Below are positions 18,121-26,152 of a DNA stretch of 64,000 nucleotides, one piece after another. A program made the position numbers and the translations under genes. This stretch comes from Phycisphaerales bacterium (GTDB lineage: Bacteria; Planctomycetota; Phycisphaerae; Phycisphaerales; SM1A02), in NCBI GenBank assembly GCA_022446885.1, contig JAKVBU010000017.1:1-64000 (forward strand), written 5' to 3'. How positions within the stretch are numbered: position 1 is the first letter of the stretch; the number at the start of each line of letters is the position of its first letter. A model generated the notes under the pieces. It was given only the letters and a program-made list of their open reading frames with translations, was not told where the DNA came from and made no database searches.

Positions 18121-18842
18121 GCAGTAGCCGGCAAAACGATGCCCAACGCTTCAAGTTGAGGTTCGATCTGCTCAGCCCACCCGCGATTGGCCGCGGGCGA
18201 GGCCGGCGAAGGATGCAAGATCCGACCGATCCTGATGTCGCTGCCTGACAAGGCCCGCTGGGCCCGCCCCTGCGCAAATGCCCCCACGCCGATCACCATG
18301 TCCGGTTGCAGCAGGTCCACCACCTCGCACAACGCCCGGTCGCACGCGGGCTCTAGCGATGACCGCTCAGCAGCAGGCAGTTTGTCCGGTGTGCGATTGC
18401 GGCCGCTTTCCTCCATGAAGGCAAGCGGGCACCAATTCCACACGAAGAACGTCTTGAAGAACACCCGCGACCTGCCGAAGCGAGACTGCCCCCACGCCCA
18501 AAGCCGCCTTCCGCTCACCTCACTGCGAGCGCACTGAAGCCCCTCAATGGGTCGCTGGGGGTGCATACCCACTGGCTGCTGAACTTCGCCGTCAATTCCA
18601 AGGAAGTCACGCACATGGGCAACCTCGCCAAATGGCACACCCGTCTGAGCCATGCCCCATGGCCCGGGATTCATGCCCAGCAGAAGCGCTCGCGGATTCG
18701 GTTGGGCCAAGGCCAGGTACTGCTCGTGCAGTGAGCGGGCGTAGGCCAGCGGGTTGTGTACATGCGTCACCGGGGCATCGAAGTGACAGTCAGAGACGGC
18801 ATCGCACAACTTGCCCGACACCGCCTGAAGTTCACTGACCAA
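18117..18842 (-). CDS. SMUG1-type uracil-DNA glycosylase
   Basis: A 241-residue uracil-DNA glycosylase superfamily protein matching the SMUG1 branch. Motif 1 is GMNPGPWGMAQTGVPFG near residue 56, where Asn replaces the catalytic Asp of family 1 enzymes, as in SMUG1. Motif 2 is HPSPASPAANRGW near residue 209, the DNA-intercalating loop with its catalytic His. VFVWNWCPLAF-type core is also visible (FFVWNWCPLAFMEESGRN). Predicted reaction is removal of uracil or 5-hydroxymethyluracil from DNA. The start is a TTG at 18842, the only start before the conserved region that fits between genes. SMUG1 is mainly known from animals and is scattered in bacteria, planctomycetes among them. Confidence 0.88.
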   Translation of the reverse strand: MVSELQAVSGKLCDAVSDCHFDAPVTHVHNPLAYARSLHEQYLALAQPNPRALLLGMNPGPWGMAQTGVPFGEVAHVRDFLGIDGEVQQPVGMHPQRPIEGLQCARSEVSGRRLWAWGQSRFGRSRVFFKTFFVWNWCPLAFMEESGRNRTPDKLPAAERSSLEPACDRALCEVVDLLQPDMVIGVGAFAQGRAQRALSGSDIRIGRILHPSPASPAANRGWAEQIEPQLEALGIVLPATA

Positions 18843-18859
18843 CCTGGCGGCAGTAGCGC

Positions 18860-20254
18860 TCAGTGCTCTCCCTCTTCATCACCGTGATCGTGGTCGTGAT
18901 CGTGATCGTGATCGTGGTCGTGATCGTGATCGTGATCGTGGTCGTGGTCGTGCCCGTGGCCGTGCCCGTGGCCGTGGTCGTGATCGTGCCCGTGTGCGGC
19001 CTCGGCTGGAGCCGACTTGCCCGCCTTGCGCAGCAGCGAGTCGATCACCTCGTACTTGTGCTCGTGGTCCATTCCAGGATGCAGCCCGTTCTCAATCACG
19101 CGACCCTCTGTATCGAGAATCGCCACGTGGGGAATGCCCTTGACTCCAAAGTCGGGATTGAAGACGTCCTGCTCCGAAAAGGCGATGGTCCACGTAATGC
19201 CCTTCTCGCCCATGAAGGCGTCCATGAGTTTGAACTCCTCTTCAGGCTTGCCCTCGACATCGATCTGGCCCTCGCTTCCATAGTGCGTGCCTTGCACGCT
19301 GGTCACGCCAAGTATCTCCACGTCGTGATCCTTGTAGCGATCCTTCAACTTGGCCACATCAGGGAAACTGCCGATGCAGGGCCCGCACCACGTCGCCCAA
19401 AAGTCGATCACAACAACCTTGCCCTTGTAATCGCGAATGGACTTGGCCTCGCCGTCACCACTGACCCAGAGAAAGTCGATGTCCGGCGACTGATGGCCCA
19501 TGAGTTCACCTCGTGCGGCTGCGCCCCCCAGATAGTCTGCCATCGCCTTCAGTCGCCGCTTTCCAAGGGGGTCCTTCTCCTGCTCTGCGGCGGCATTCAA
19601 GGCCGCAACACTCCGGTCCATCAGTGTGATCCACTGCGCCCGGGACAGGCCGACTGCTTCATCGCCCATTGACTCCACAAGTCTGGATGCGGCTCGCACC
19701 TGACCCCCACGCTTGGAGGCCAGCATCTGATTGACCACACCGTTGAGTTTGGCCCGATGCGCAGCGAGCGTGTCGGGGTCGGCGCCTGCCAACATGCCCA
19801 CGAGTTCGTTCGCCTTTCCAGACCGGATGGCCTGATCCAGCCCCGGGTGGCCCAGTAGCGAGCCCATGTCGATCTGGCTGGGATGCCGTTGCTCCAGCCC
19901 AATCAACATCACCTGCGCCTGCAGCGCGTCGGCTGTTTCGCCTTGGGCTTGCTCGGACAGGTGCTGCTTGAGTTCGTCCCTCTTTTCACCGGCCAGATTG
20001 ATCATCCAACTCAATCCGCTGATCTGATCAGGCGTCAATTGCGACATTGGGAAGTCGCCAAAGGTCTCCTGCGCCCACGTGGCAACAGACTCGCCCGAAA
20101 GCTCGCGGCCAGCTTCGGCTTCACTCTCTCGGAAGTCTTCAAAGCGCTCACGCACCTGATCCTCCAAATCCGGACCGGGCTGCAGTGGCTCAGAGTCTGC
20201 GAAAAGAACAGCGCCAGTGAGTGCCACGACGGACAACAAGGACAACGCAGGCAT
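18860..20254 (-). CDS. TlpA-like thioredoxin with His/Asp-rich C-terminal tail
   Basis: A 464-residue exported protein. A signal peptide (PALSLLSVVALTGAVLFA) precedes a helical region of about 230 residues, then a TlpA/ResA thioredoxin domain with the redox site WATWCGPC near residue 286 and the cis-Pro loop GVKGIPHVAIL. The last 45 residues are an uninterrupted alternation of His with Asp or Gly, ending GDEEGEH, a strong candidate for zinc, nickel or copper binding. The ATG at 20254 follows AAGGAGA; an upstream open stretch lacks a signal peptide. The gene is coding across a GTGATC-type repeat. The redox partner and metal are not known; delivering reductant to metal-centre assembly is plausible. 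Confidence 0.87.
   Translation of the reverse strand: MPALSLLSVVALTGAVLFADSEPLQPGPDLEDQVRERFEDFRESEAEAGRELSGESVATWAQETFGDFPMSQLTPDQISGLSWMINLAGEKRDELKQHLSEQAQGETADALQAQVMLIGLEQRHPSQIDMGSLLGHPGLDQAIRSGKANELVGMLAGADPDTLAAHRAKLNGVVNQMLASKRGGQVRAASRLVESMGDEAVGLSRAQWITLMDRSVAALNAAAEQEKDPLGKRRLKAMADYLGGAAARGELMGHQSPDIDFLWVSGDGEAKSIRDYKGKVVVIDFWATWCGPCIGSFPDVAKLKDRYKDHDVEILGVTSVQGTHYGSEGQIDVEGKPEEEFKLMDAFMGEKGITWTIAFSEQDVFNPDFGVKGIPHVAILDTEGRVIENGLHPGMDHEHKYEVIDSLLRKAGKSAPAEAAHGHDHDHGHGHGHGHDHDHDHDHDHDHDHDHDHDHDHGDEEGEH
18883..18994 (-). repeat. Hexanucleotide repeat encoding His-Asp/His-Gly tail
   Basis: About 112 bases built of GTGATC, GTGGTC, GTGCCC and GTGGCC hexamers on the plus strand. Each hexamer encodes one His plus one Asp or Gly on the minus strand, so slippage would lengthen or shorten the metal-binding tail without changing frame. 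Confidence 0.9.
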
Positions 20255-20300
20255 GATCAAGTCTCCTTCACCCCTTCCCCAGTGGGATCGCCGAAGTCTA

Positions 20301-21413
20301 TCAGCCCACTGGGTCGTCGCAGTCACCCACGTGGGTCAGGCCAGCGTGGCGACGCACAATCTGCACCGTAGTGAACATCACCCCGTGAAAGAGCACCATG
20401 GCCCCCAGCAGGAACCACGTGCCCAATTTCAGATTCAGCGGGGCAAAATTCTTCTCCTCACTCAGATAGAGCAGAAACGCGAGCACGAACACATCGAGCA
20501 TGCACCACTCATAGATGTTGTGCATGGCCACGTACAGATAGCGTTGTACACGTTGCCGCACCGGCAGCAGCAGAACCAACAATGCCACCACGACCAGCAG
20601 AACCGGGACCGCGATCAGATAGCAGAACATGACCGCGCTGAAAACCTGCAAGCCTAGTTCGGGCGACCGCAGTTCACTGATTGCAGTCCAGATGCTCCAA
20701 ACATTGCTCTGCAGCCCGATTCGGTTGATCTGGAACAAAGGCAGATTCACTGCCAGAATCAACACGGCCAGTGACACGAGCAGCAGCGGCACAACAGCCC
20801 ACACAGTTGGGCCGCCCTCCTGCATCATCGGCCTGTTGTGTGGCTTCTTCTGTGGTGGAGACTGACGCAACATCAACCGCCGATTGACCTCCTGCATCAC
20901 GGCCACACTTGACATGCTCAACACGATTGCTGCCAGAAAGGCGTAGAGCCCCCATGACACGGTCGTACCGGTGAACGTCTGCTTGCTGGTGATGATGATC
21001 AGCAGAAGCGCCACGAACACATCAAGCAGCGACCATCGGCCCAATTGCCCCAATGTGCCCAGCAGCCGCTGCCGCCCGGCGAGCGTCATCGGTCGAAAGA
21101 GGGCCCGGGTGGCCAGCGCAATCTTGACGGGCGGAAAGAGGACCGAAAAACCAACCACCACCACCACGAGGGGGTAGAGCCCGTGATTCCAGAGCATCTC
21201 GATCACGTTCAGAATTGAGTAGGGCCCCGGCAGCATGACCCCTTCGATCACCATGAAATTGACGAACGGCAGCAGTGCATACACGTTGAGTGCCAAGGCA
21301 CATGACAAGGTGACACAGAACGCAATCAGGCCCCACCGTGGCAATTGCTGGTGGAGGGCGGCCTTATCCGAGGTGTGGCTGGTCGTTGACGACACGGTTG
21401 ATTCCCTGCTCAA
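20301..21413 (-). CDS. Paraquat-inducible protein A (PqiA)-like membrane protein
   Basis: A 370-residue membrane protein with two PqiA-type halves of about four helices each. Both halves contain the family pattern in which a helix ends before a WxxxDVFxxALLxxxx segment: GRWSLLDVFVALLLI in the first and YEWCMLDVFVLAFLLYL in the second, followed by GLYAFLAAIVLSM and GTWFLLGAMVLFH. The cytoplasmic zinc-ribbon cysteines of classical PqiA are absent. PqiA works with MCE proteins in lipid transport between membranes; no MCE gene is present here. The TTG at 21413 or a GTG six codons later could be the start. It lies 46 bases upstream of the TlpA-like gene and may be cotranscribed. Confidence 0.8.
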   Translation of the reverse strand: MSRESTVSSTTSHTSDKAALHQQLPRWGLIAFCVTLSCALALNVYALLPFVNFMVIEGVMLPGPYSILNVIEMLWNHGLYPLVVVVVGFSVLFPPVKIALATRALFRPMTLAGRQRLLGTLGQLGRWSLLDVFVALLLIIITSKQTFTGTTVSWGLYAFLAAIVLSMSSVAVMQEVNRRLMLRQSPPQKKPHNRPMMQEGGPTVWAVVPLLLVSLAVLILAVNLPLFQINRIGLQSNVWSIWTAISELRSPELGLQVFSAVMFCYLIAVPVLLVVVALLVLLLPVRQRVQRYLYVAMHNIYEWCMLDVFVLAFLLYLSEEKNFAPLNLKLGTWFLLGAMVLFHGVMFTTVQIVRRHAGLTHVGDCDDPVG

Positions 21414-21458
21414 GGCAGCCTACCGGCTCAGCCCCGGTCGCCGGGATACCATGCCCCC

Positions 21459-22172
21459 ATGAGCACCACCACCCGACCTCGAATCTACGCTGGCGACGGC
21501 GACCGACTCATGGAAGCAGACCGCCGTAGCGACCGTATCGTCTTGCTCCCTGCAGCGGATCCACGCGAAGCCACCCTCGGCGGTGGGGAGATCCGGATCC
21601 AGTGGGGCCAGAGCCTGCTCCGCGACGTGCTGGCCGGTCGCTATCGGACCGTGGTCTGCGGCATCAACGACGAAGACAACAGCCACGGCATGATCGGCAC
21701 CCTCCTGCATCTGGTGCACACCAGCCAGTGGACAGTTGAGTCGGCCACGTCATACGCCAAGGTGTTCCAGGACTCAGCAACGCTGCACGGCAGCGGCGAT
21801 CGCGAACCCTACGTGCTGAAGTTCGACCTCGACAGCCTTCTGATTCTGGCCATCCTGCGGCCCAAGGGCAAGGATCACTTCACGCTCGATGACATGGAAC
21901 GGGGCTTCCGTACAGTCAGCAAGATGCTCAGCCAGCGACACGATCGAAAGCCCGCGGCATCTGTGTCCTTCCTCGGTGCCAAGTCGAACCGGCTGGTGGA
22001 CGACAATGGTGACGAACCATCGTTCGAGCAGATGCTCCGGGTGATGTACACCTCGGGATGGCGAGGTGACGTCTACCCGGCCCTGTCCATGTGGGAGAGC
22101 GCCCCCACGGGCGTGTTCGCCACCTATCCCTTCCCCGACAGCATCGATCGGATGCGTGAGGGATCGTCCTGA
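21459..22172 (+). CDS. Unknown soluble protein
   Basis: A 237-residue protein that I do not recognise. It is soluble with no signal peptide. Notable segments are RIVLLPAADPREATLGGG, YRTVVCGINDEDNSHGMIG, YVLKFDLDSLLILAILRPKG and SVSFLGAKSNRLVDDNGDEPSF. The opening RIYAGDGDRLMEADRRSDRI and the D/E-rich ends give no clear fold. The ATG at 21459 is 45 bases from the divergent PqiA-like start. Its stop and the stop of the convergent AmpG-like gene are one base apart, which supports it being real. Confidence 0.75.
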   Translation: MSTTTRPRIYAGDGDRLMEADRRSDRIVLLPAADPREATLGGGEIRIQWGQSLLRDVLAGRYRTVVCGINDEDNSHGMIGTLLHLVHTSQWTVESATSYAKVFQDSATLHGSGDREPYVLKFDLDSLLILAILRPKGKDHFTLDDMERGFRTVSKMLSQRHDRKPAASVSFLGAKSNRLVDDNGDEPSFEQMLRVMYTSGWRGDVYPALSMWESAPTGVFATYPFPDSIDRMREGSS

Positions 22173-22173
22173 A

Positions 22174-23622
22174 TCAGTCTCGAGTCTTCCGAGGCAGCTC
22201 GCCTGCTGATCGTTCCTTGGACTTGGAGAACACGTCGTCTTGCGCCTCATCGCCCCCGAGCGCTCGCCGCGCCTGGCCGGGATCGATGAAGGGCAGAAGC
22301 AGCAAGGGCGCAGCTTGCATGAGGGCCGCTGTTGCCCAGAGCGACTTCATCTGGGCCAGATAGTCGATGTGGTAATCCCAGGCGCACTGCAGCAGGACTG
22401 GTGCCCGCCAGATCTCGGGAATCGAAGCCAGATCCGGCCCCTCGCCCACGAGCGTCGTCACCAGCCCTGTGCCGATGAGGCGCGACAGATTCAACATGGC
22501 CATGTATGCCGTGAACTGCGTCGCGGCCACCAACGGCCACGACAGTGACATGAACATCGAGAAAAGGGCCACCGACAACATGCCAGAGAAGATGGTTTCC
22601 ACCACCATGTACCCGATGACGAACCCCTGGTCGCCCCAGTTTGAAGACAGCAACGAGAACGACAAGTAGCAACCGGCCAGCCCCAGCCCCCCGATGGCCG
22701 CAATCCGCCGTGGGCCGTAGCGGTCGGCCAGAAATCCCCCCAAGAGCGCCCCCGCCAAACCGACAAATGCAATCGACCCCATCCAACTGGAGTAGCTCTC
22801 TTGTGACCAGTTGAGATGCTGAATGAGCAGCCCGGGCGAACATGACCCAAGCAGACCGATCGTCATGTTGATGGAGAGCGCAAGGAGCACCGCCAGCAGC
22901 GTGCTTCGAAGCGAGAAGGCCCGCAGCAGACGCTTGACAACCAACAGCGCCGAACCGGGCGGCGGTTGAGCACTGGCGCAGCGATGCCCTTGCGTCCATG
23001 GCGCCAGCCGCTCGCCTTGTCGCTCCCGCACAAGTAGCGGGAGCAGCATGATTGCGGCGATGAATACCGCCAGAACAAGCGCCGACATGCGCAAGCCCGC
23101 GCTGGCAGCGATCGCACCGAGCAGAGCGCCGCCCACAGCCAACCCGGTGATGTTGGAACCCCACATGAAGCCATTGACTCGGCCGCGTTCAGCTTCGGTG
23201 AGTTGATCAACCGCCAGCGCATCCACCGACACGTCTTGCAGCGAACAGGCGATGTTGGTCAGCAGCAACATGCCAAGGAGCCAGGATTGGTGCTCGATTG
23301 GATCGGGCCCAAATGCCAACCCGAGCACCGACAGCACCATGAGCGACTGAGCCGCAAGAATCCACGGGCGCCGTCGCCCCATGGCCGAGCCACTGAAGCG
23401 GTCGATCAATGGCCCCCAAGCCCACTTGAAGGTCCACGGCAGGAGGACGGTTGCCAGCAGCGAGGCAATCTGGGCTGCTGTGGCGCCATGCTTCGTCAAC
23501 GCTGCCGCGACCGCGATGGAGGCGAATCCATAGGGCAGCCCCTGAGCGAAGTACAGGGCGCACAGCACAATCGCACGAAGCACTGGTCTCTGGGAGAGTG
23601 ACACTGATTGTTCAGTTGCCAT
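22174..23622 (-). CDS. AmpG-like MFS permease
   Basis: A 482-residue major facilitator protein close to the AmpG/PAT group: CALYFAQGLPYGFASIAVAA in helix 1, FKWAWGPLIDRFSG after helix 2, GRRRPWILAAQ, and SLQDVSVDALAVDQL in helix 4-5, all hallmark positions. In proteobacteria AmpG imports anhydro-muropeptides for cell-wall recycling; other members carry different cargo, so the substrate here is open. The ATG at 23622 leaves a short hydrophilic N-terminus and overlaps the glycosyltransferase stop by 11 bases, suggesting coupling. The gene ends one base from the convergent unknown gene. Confidence 0.85.
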   Translation of the reverse strand: MATEQSVSLSQRPVLRAIVLCALYFAQGLPYGFASIAVAAALTKHGATAAQIASLLATVLLPWTFKWAWGPLIDRFSGSAMGRRRPWILAAQSLMVLSVLGLAFGPDPIEHQSWLLGMLLLTNIACSLQDVSVDALAVDQLTEAERGRVNGFMWGSNITGLAVGGALLGAIAASAGLRMSALVLAVFIAAIMLLPLLVRERQGERLAPWTQGHRCASAQPPPGSALLVVKRLLRAFSLRSTLLAVLLALSINMTIGLLGSCSPGLLIQHLNWSQESYSSWMGSIAFVGLAGALLGGFLADRYGPRRIAAIGGLGLAGCYLSFSLLSSNWGDQGFVIGYMVVETIFSGMLSVALFSMFMSLSWPLVAATQFTAYMAMLNLSRLIGTGLVTTLVGEGPDLASIPEIWRAPVLLQCAWDYHIDYLAQMKSLWATAALMQAAPLLLLPFIDPGQARRALGGDEAQDDVFSKSKERSAGELPRKTRD

Positions 23623-24763
23623 CGATGGCGTCCTGATACATGCCCTCGATCGCCTCGGCGATGGTCTCCGTCGCCAATGTCTCGAGCACCCAGGATCGCC
23701 CCGTCTCACCCATCTGCCTGCACTTGTCAGCGTCTCCCAACAGCGTGATCAGTGCTTCGCTCAATGCTGATGCTGACTGCTCAACTGCCATACCGCCACC
23801 GCTGGCCACGACCTCCCGCCATGTGTCAACCAGTTTCGTCGTGATGACGGGTGTTGCACAGGCGAGGGCTTCAAACTGCACGAAGCCGAAGTTCTCCTGA
23901 CTGGAAGGCAGTACGAAGCAGTCTGCAGCCTGATAGAGCGACAGTTTCAGCGAGCCCCCGACGTGCCCAATGGCATGTACGCACCCCTCTACACCGGACG
24001 CTTGAGCTTGCCGCATCAAGCCCGCCAGATAGTGTTCATCTCCGGTTCCGGCAAGTAACACCTGTACACCCGGATAGTGCTCACGCAGGGCAGGGAGCGC
24101 GTCGATGAGATGCTCGATGCCCTTCTTCTCGTGGATCCGGCTCAAGAAGAGCAAGACCGGCCCGTCGCCATTGAACTGCTCGAAGGCATCCCGTGCCTCC
24201 TGAGGCCCCGGCAGTGACTGATACGGGCTCAGGTCGATGAGATTGGGAATCACCCGGGCTCGGCCCTTGGGGAACCACCTGGATGACTGGGCCTCCTCAC
24301 CACTGGCCGTGCAGTGAACGAAGGCAGCCCCCTCCAGACAGCGGCGCCCAGTCAGCGACAGGTACAGCCGTTTCTTCAATCCACCCTGAGCCATGCACCA
24401 GTCGTCGAGCATCCCTCTGAGCGTGATGACATACGGCGTGGAGACGCGACGGCAGACCGAGGCGACCTGCGTGTTCACACGCTCCCACACCGCGTGCAGG
24501 TGCACGATGTCTGCGCTGGCGATCAAACTTCGAGCAAGTCGCAGTTGCCCGGGCAGGAAAATGCCCCTAGGCAGGGCCGGGCGAGGCAGCAGTTTCACCT
24601 CGGGGCCACCGTGGGCCCATGCCGCTGGCGTGTCCTTGGCGTCGGTCGTGAGCAGCGTGACGTCGTGCCCACGCGACTGCTGCACTGAACACAGATCAAC
24701 GACGGCCCGTGGAGGGCCCCCATCGTGGAAATCCACTCTCTGCAGCACGTGCACGATGCGCAT
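23612..24763 (-). CDS. GT-B glycosyltransferase, family 4
   Basis: A 383-residue family 4 glycosyltransferase. The N-terminal Rossmann half begins MRIVHVLQRVDFHDGGPPRA, with the acceptor loop GG and VDLCSVQQSRGHDVTLLT. The C-terminal half has LLFLSRIHEKKGIEHLIDAL, VLLAGTGDE and the catalytic EX7E motif in SQENFGFVQFEALACATPVI. It is a cytoplasmic or membrane-associated enzyme that transfers a sugar from a nucleotide donor with retention, probably to an envelope polysaccharide or lipid. The ATG at 24763 is chosen because the protein then starts directly with the first beta strand. Neighbours are an AmpG-like permease (overlapping) and a DsbA-like lipoprotein 4 bases upstream of the start. Confidence 0.9.
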   Translation of the reverse strand: MRIVHVLQRVDFHDGGPPRAVVDLCSVQQSRGHDVTLLTTDAKDTPAAWAHGGPEVKLLPRPALPRGIFLPGQLRLARSLIASADIVHLHAVWERVNTQVASVCRRVSTPYVITLRGMLDDWCMAQGGLKKRLYLSLTGRRCLEGAAFVHCTASGEEAQSSRWFPKGRARVIPNLIDLSPYQSLPGPQEARDAFEQFNGDGPVLLFLSRIHEKKGIEHLIDALPALREHYPGVQVLLAGTGDEHYLAGLMRQAQASGVEGCVHAIGHVGGSLKLSLYQAADCFVLPSSQENFGFVQFEALACATPVITTKLVDTWREVVASGGGMAVEQSASALSEALITLLGDADKCRQMGETGRSWVLETLATETIAEAIEGMYQDAIDGN

Positions 24764-24767
24764 GAGG

Positions 24768-25409
24768 TCAGGAACCCGCCTTTTTGATAGCTGCGAGAAT
24801 GTCCTTGGCGGTAACAGATGGGGTGTCCAACACATTGAGCACCTTGCCATTCACCGTGACCATGGGCAGTGTGACGATGCCGCGAATCGCCAGCCCCTTG
24901 GCAGTCATGTAGGCACTGCGAACAGCCTCTGCCGCCAATTCATTGCGCAAGCAACCCGTTACCAGATTCGGTTCGAGCCCGGCCTGCGAAGCAACCTCTT
25001 CCAGCCACCAAGCCTGCCCATATCCGGGTGACCCGTTTGGTGGATACGCCTGCATGGCCTGCAGCAGCAGCAGTGAAGACTGACTGCGAGTTGCCAGATC
25101 GCCTTTGACCGAATTCTGCACGCACCAGAGCACACACACTGCCGGCAGCGTGCCGTCCATGCTGCTGACGGGTTCGAGGCGAATCCGGGCGGTGCCGGCG
25201 TGGGCCGGCCCGTCGAGCAGCGGCTGCAGTTCATTCTTGATGAAGGCAATCGAGGCGTCTTGACGCAACCCCACCCAGATGACGACATCCACCGGCGCAT
25301 CTTTGGCCCCAAACATGATCGGATCGTCATGAGGCACCGGAGTCGCTGGCGGCGGCGCGGCGCAGGCCCCGGCAAAAATGGAGCAGGCGACAATGAGCAG
25401 CCATCGCAT
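24768..25409 (-). CDS. DsbA/thioredoxin-fold lipoprotein without CxxC
   Basis: A 213-residue lipoprotein (Cys16 in FAGAC). The rest resembles the DsbA-like Thioredoxin_4 layout: strand VDVVIWVGL, helical insertion with CVLWCVQNS, and a cis-Pro-type loop GIVTLPMVTVNGKVL near the C-terminus. At the place of the usual CxxC there is GLRQDASIAF, so the classical redox pair is missing. The helical insertion retains Cys residues (VCVLWC, GCLRNEL). The ATG at 25409 gives a good lipoprotein signal. It lies 4 bases before the glycosyltransferase and is likely cotranscribed. Role unknown; chaperone or binding function rather than oxidase is inferred. Confidence 0.75.
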   Translation of the reverse strand: MRWLLIVACSIFAGACAAPPPATPVPHDDPIMFGAKDAPVDVVIWVGLRQDASIAFIKNELQPLLDGPAHAGTARIRLEPVSSMDGTLPAVCVLWCVQNSVKGDLATRSQSSLLLLQAMQAYPPNGSPGYGQAWWLEEVASQAGLEPNLVTGCLRNELAAEAVRSAYMTAKGLAIRGIVTLPMVTVNGKVLNVLDTPSVTAKDILAAIKKAGS

Positions 25410-25512
25410 GTGGTCAAGATAGTCGAGCAGGCCCGCCAGGATGATAGACCGCCATCCACAACCCGCCTGCAATTGTGCGCCCTGACGAGGACCGGGGCCA
25501 CCCCCCGGTAGG

Positions 25513-25995
25513 ATGAGCACCATGGAATTCAACCCAGATGATGCCGGCGATCGTGGCAGTTTCACCCTGCTCCCAGAGGGGCTCTACGACATCGAGGTGG
25601 TAGACGCCGAGGAACGAACCAGCCAGAAGGGCAATCAGATGATCGCCCTCACCATCGAGGCCAAGCACCCCGATGGCTACCCCAGCCGGGTGTGGGACTA
25701 CCTCGTCTCAACGCCTGCTGCGGTCTTCAAGATCAAGCAATTCTGCGACGCGGCAGGCCTCGACAAGGAGTTCACGGCCGGCACGTTGAAGGAGTCCCAC
25801 TGCCGCGGACGCCGCCTGAAGGCGAAGATCTTCATCGAGTCTGGTCGGGAGGGGTATCAAGACCGAAACGCCATCCGCGAGTACGTCCACACTTCGGACA
25901 TCGGCGGCGGCGGAATCTCCACCATGCCCGAGCAGACCATGGCGGCCGCTCCTGCGCAGGCGGCTCCCGTGACGGAAGACGAGATTCCCTTCTGA
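25513..25995 (+). CDS. DUF669-like single-stranded-DNA-binding protein with SSB-type C-terminal tip
   Basis: A 160-residue protein resembling the DUF669 family, which includes phage single-stranded-DNA-binding proteins: PEGLYDIEVVDAEERTSQKG, MIALTIEAKHPDG and VWDYLVSTPAAVFKIKQF. The tail is disordered, Ala/Pro/Gln-rich, and ends EDEIPF, nearly identical to the acidic tip of bacterial SSB (DDDIPF) that docks RecO, RecQ, PriA and exonuclease I. This strongly suggests an ssDNA-binding role. Two starts are possible: the ATG at 25513, or the ATG three codons later, which sits about eight bases after AGGA. No other phage genes are nearby. Confidence 0.75.
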   Translation: MSTMEFNPDDAGDRGSFTLLPEGLYDIEVVDAEERTSQKGNQMIALTIEAKHPDGYPSRVWDYLVSTPAAVFKIKQFCDAAGLDKEFTAGTLKESHCRGRRLKAKIFIESGREGYQDRNAIREYVHTSDIGGGGISTMPEQTMAAAPAQAAPVTEDEIPF

Positions 25996-26080
25996 GGCAA
26001 TTGGCGGTTCAAACAGCACCAGGGCTTGGATGCGTTTGACCCGGCCAGCCATCGGATATTCAGTTGTTGGTGTGCCTGGC

Positions 26081-26130
26081 CTCTTCCAAGACAGGTCTCT
26101 TCCCAGACCGGTTCTCTTCCAAGACAGGCC
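26081..26130 (+). repeat. Three 16-17-bp tandem repeats in convergent gap
   Basis: Units begin at 26081, 26097 and 26114 and read CTCTTCCAAGACAGGT, CTCTTCCCAGACCGGTT and CTCTTCCAAGACAGGCC. They lie between the stop of the DUF669-like gene and the stop of a small membrane protein gene. Unit length changes from 16 to 17, so no frame is kept and the array is non-coding. The same core recurs in the 18-bp array at 46174-46263. Confidence 0.85.
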
Positions 26131-26152
26131 TTCCTGGCCCCCCAGCCCCCGC

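Noticed and set aside
18863-19672. Plus-strand open frame rich in alternating Val and Ile
   Set aside because: It is the mirror of the His-Asp repeat on the minus strand, where a signal peptide, a CxxC domain and the tail make a coherent protein.
25513-25995. Prophage remnant suggested by the DUF669-like gene
   Set aside because: No integrase, capsid, terminase or attachment repeat nearby; base composition matches neighbours.
26081-26130. CRISPR array
   Set aside because: Repeat units are 16-17 bases, directly adjoining, with no spacers, and no cas genes are present. The same applies to 46174-46263.
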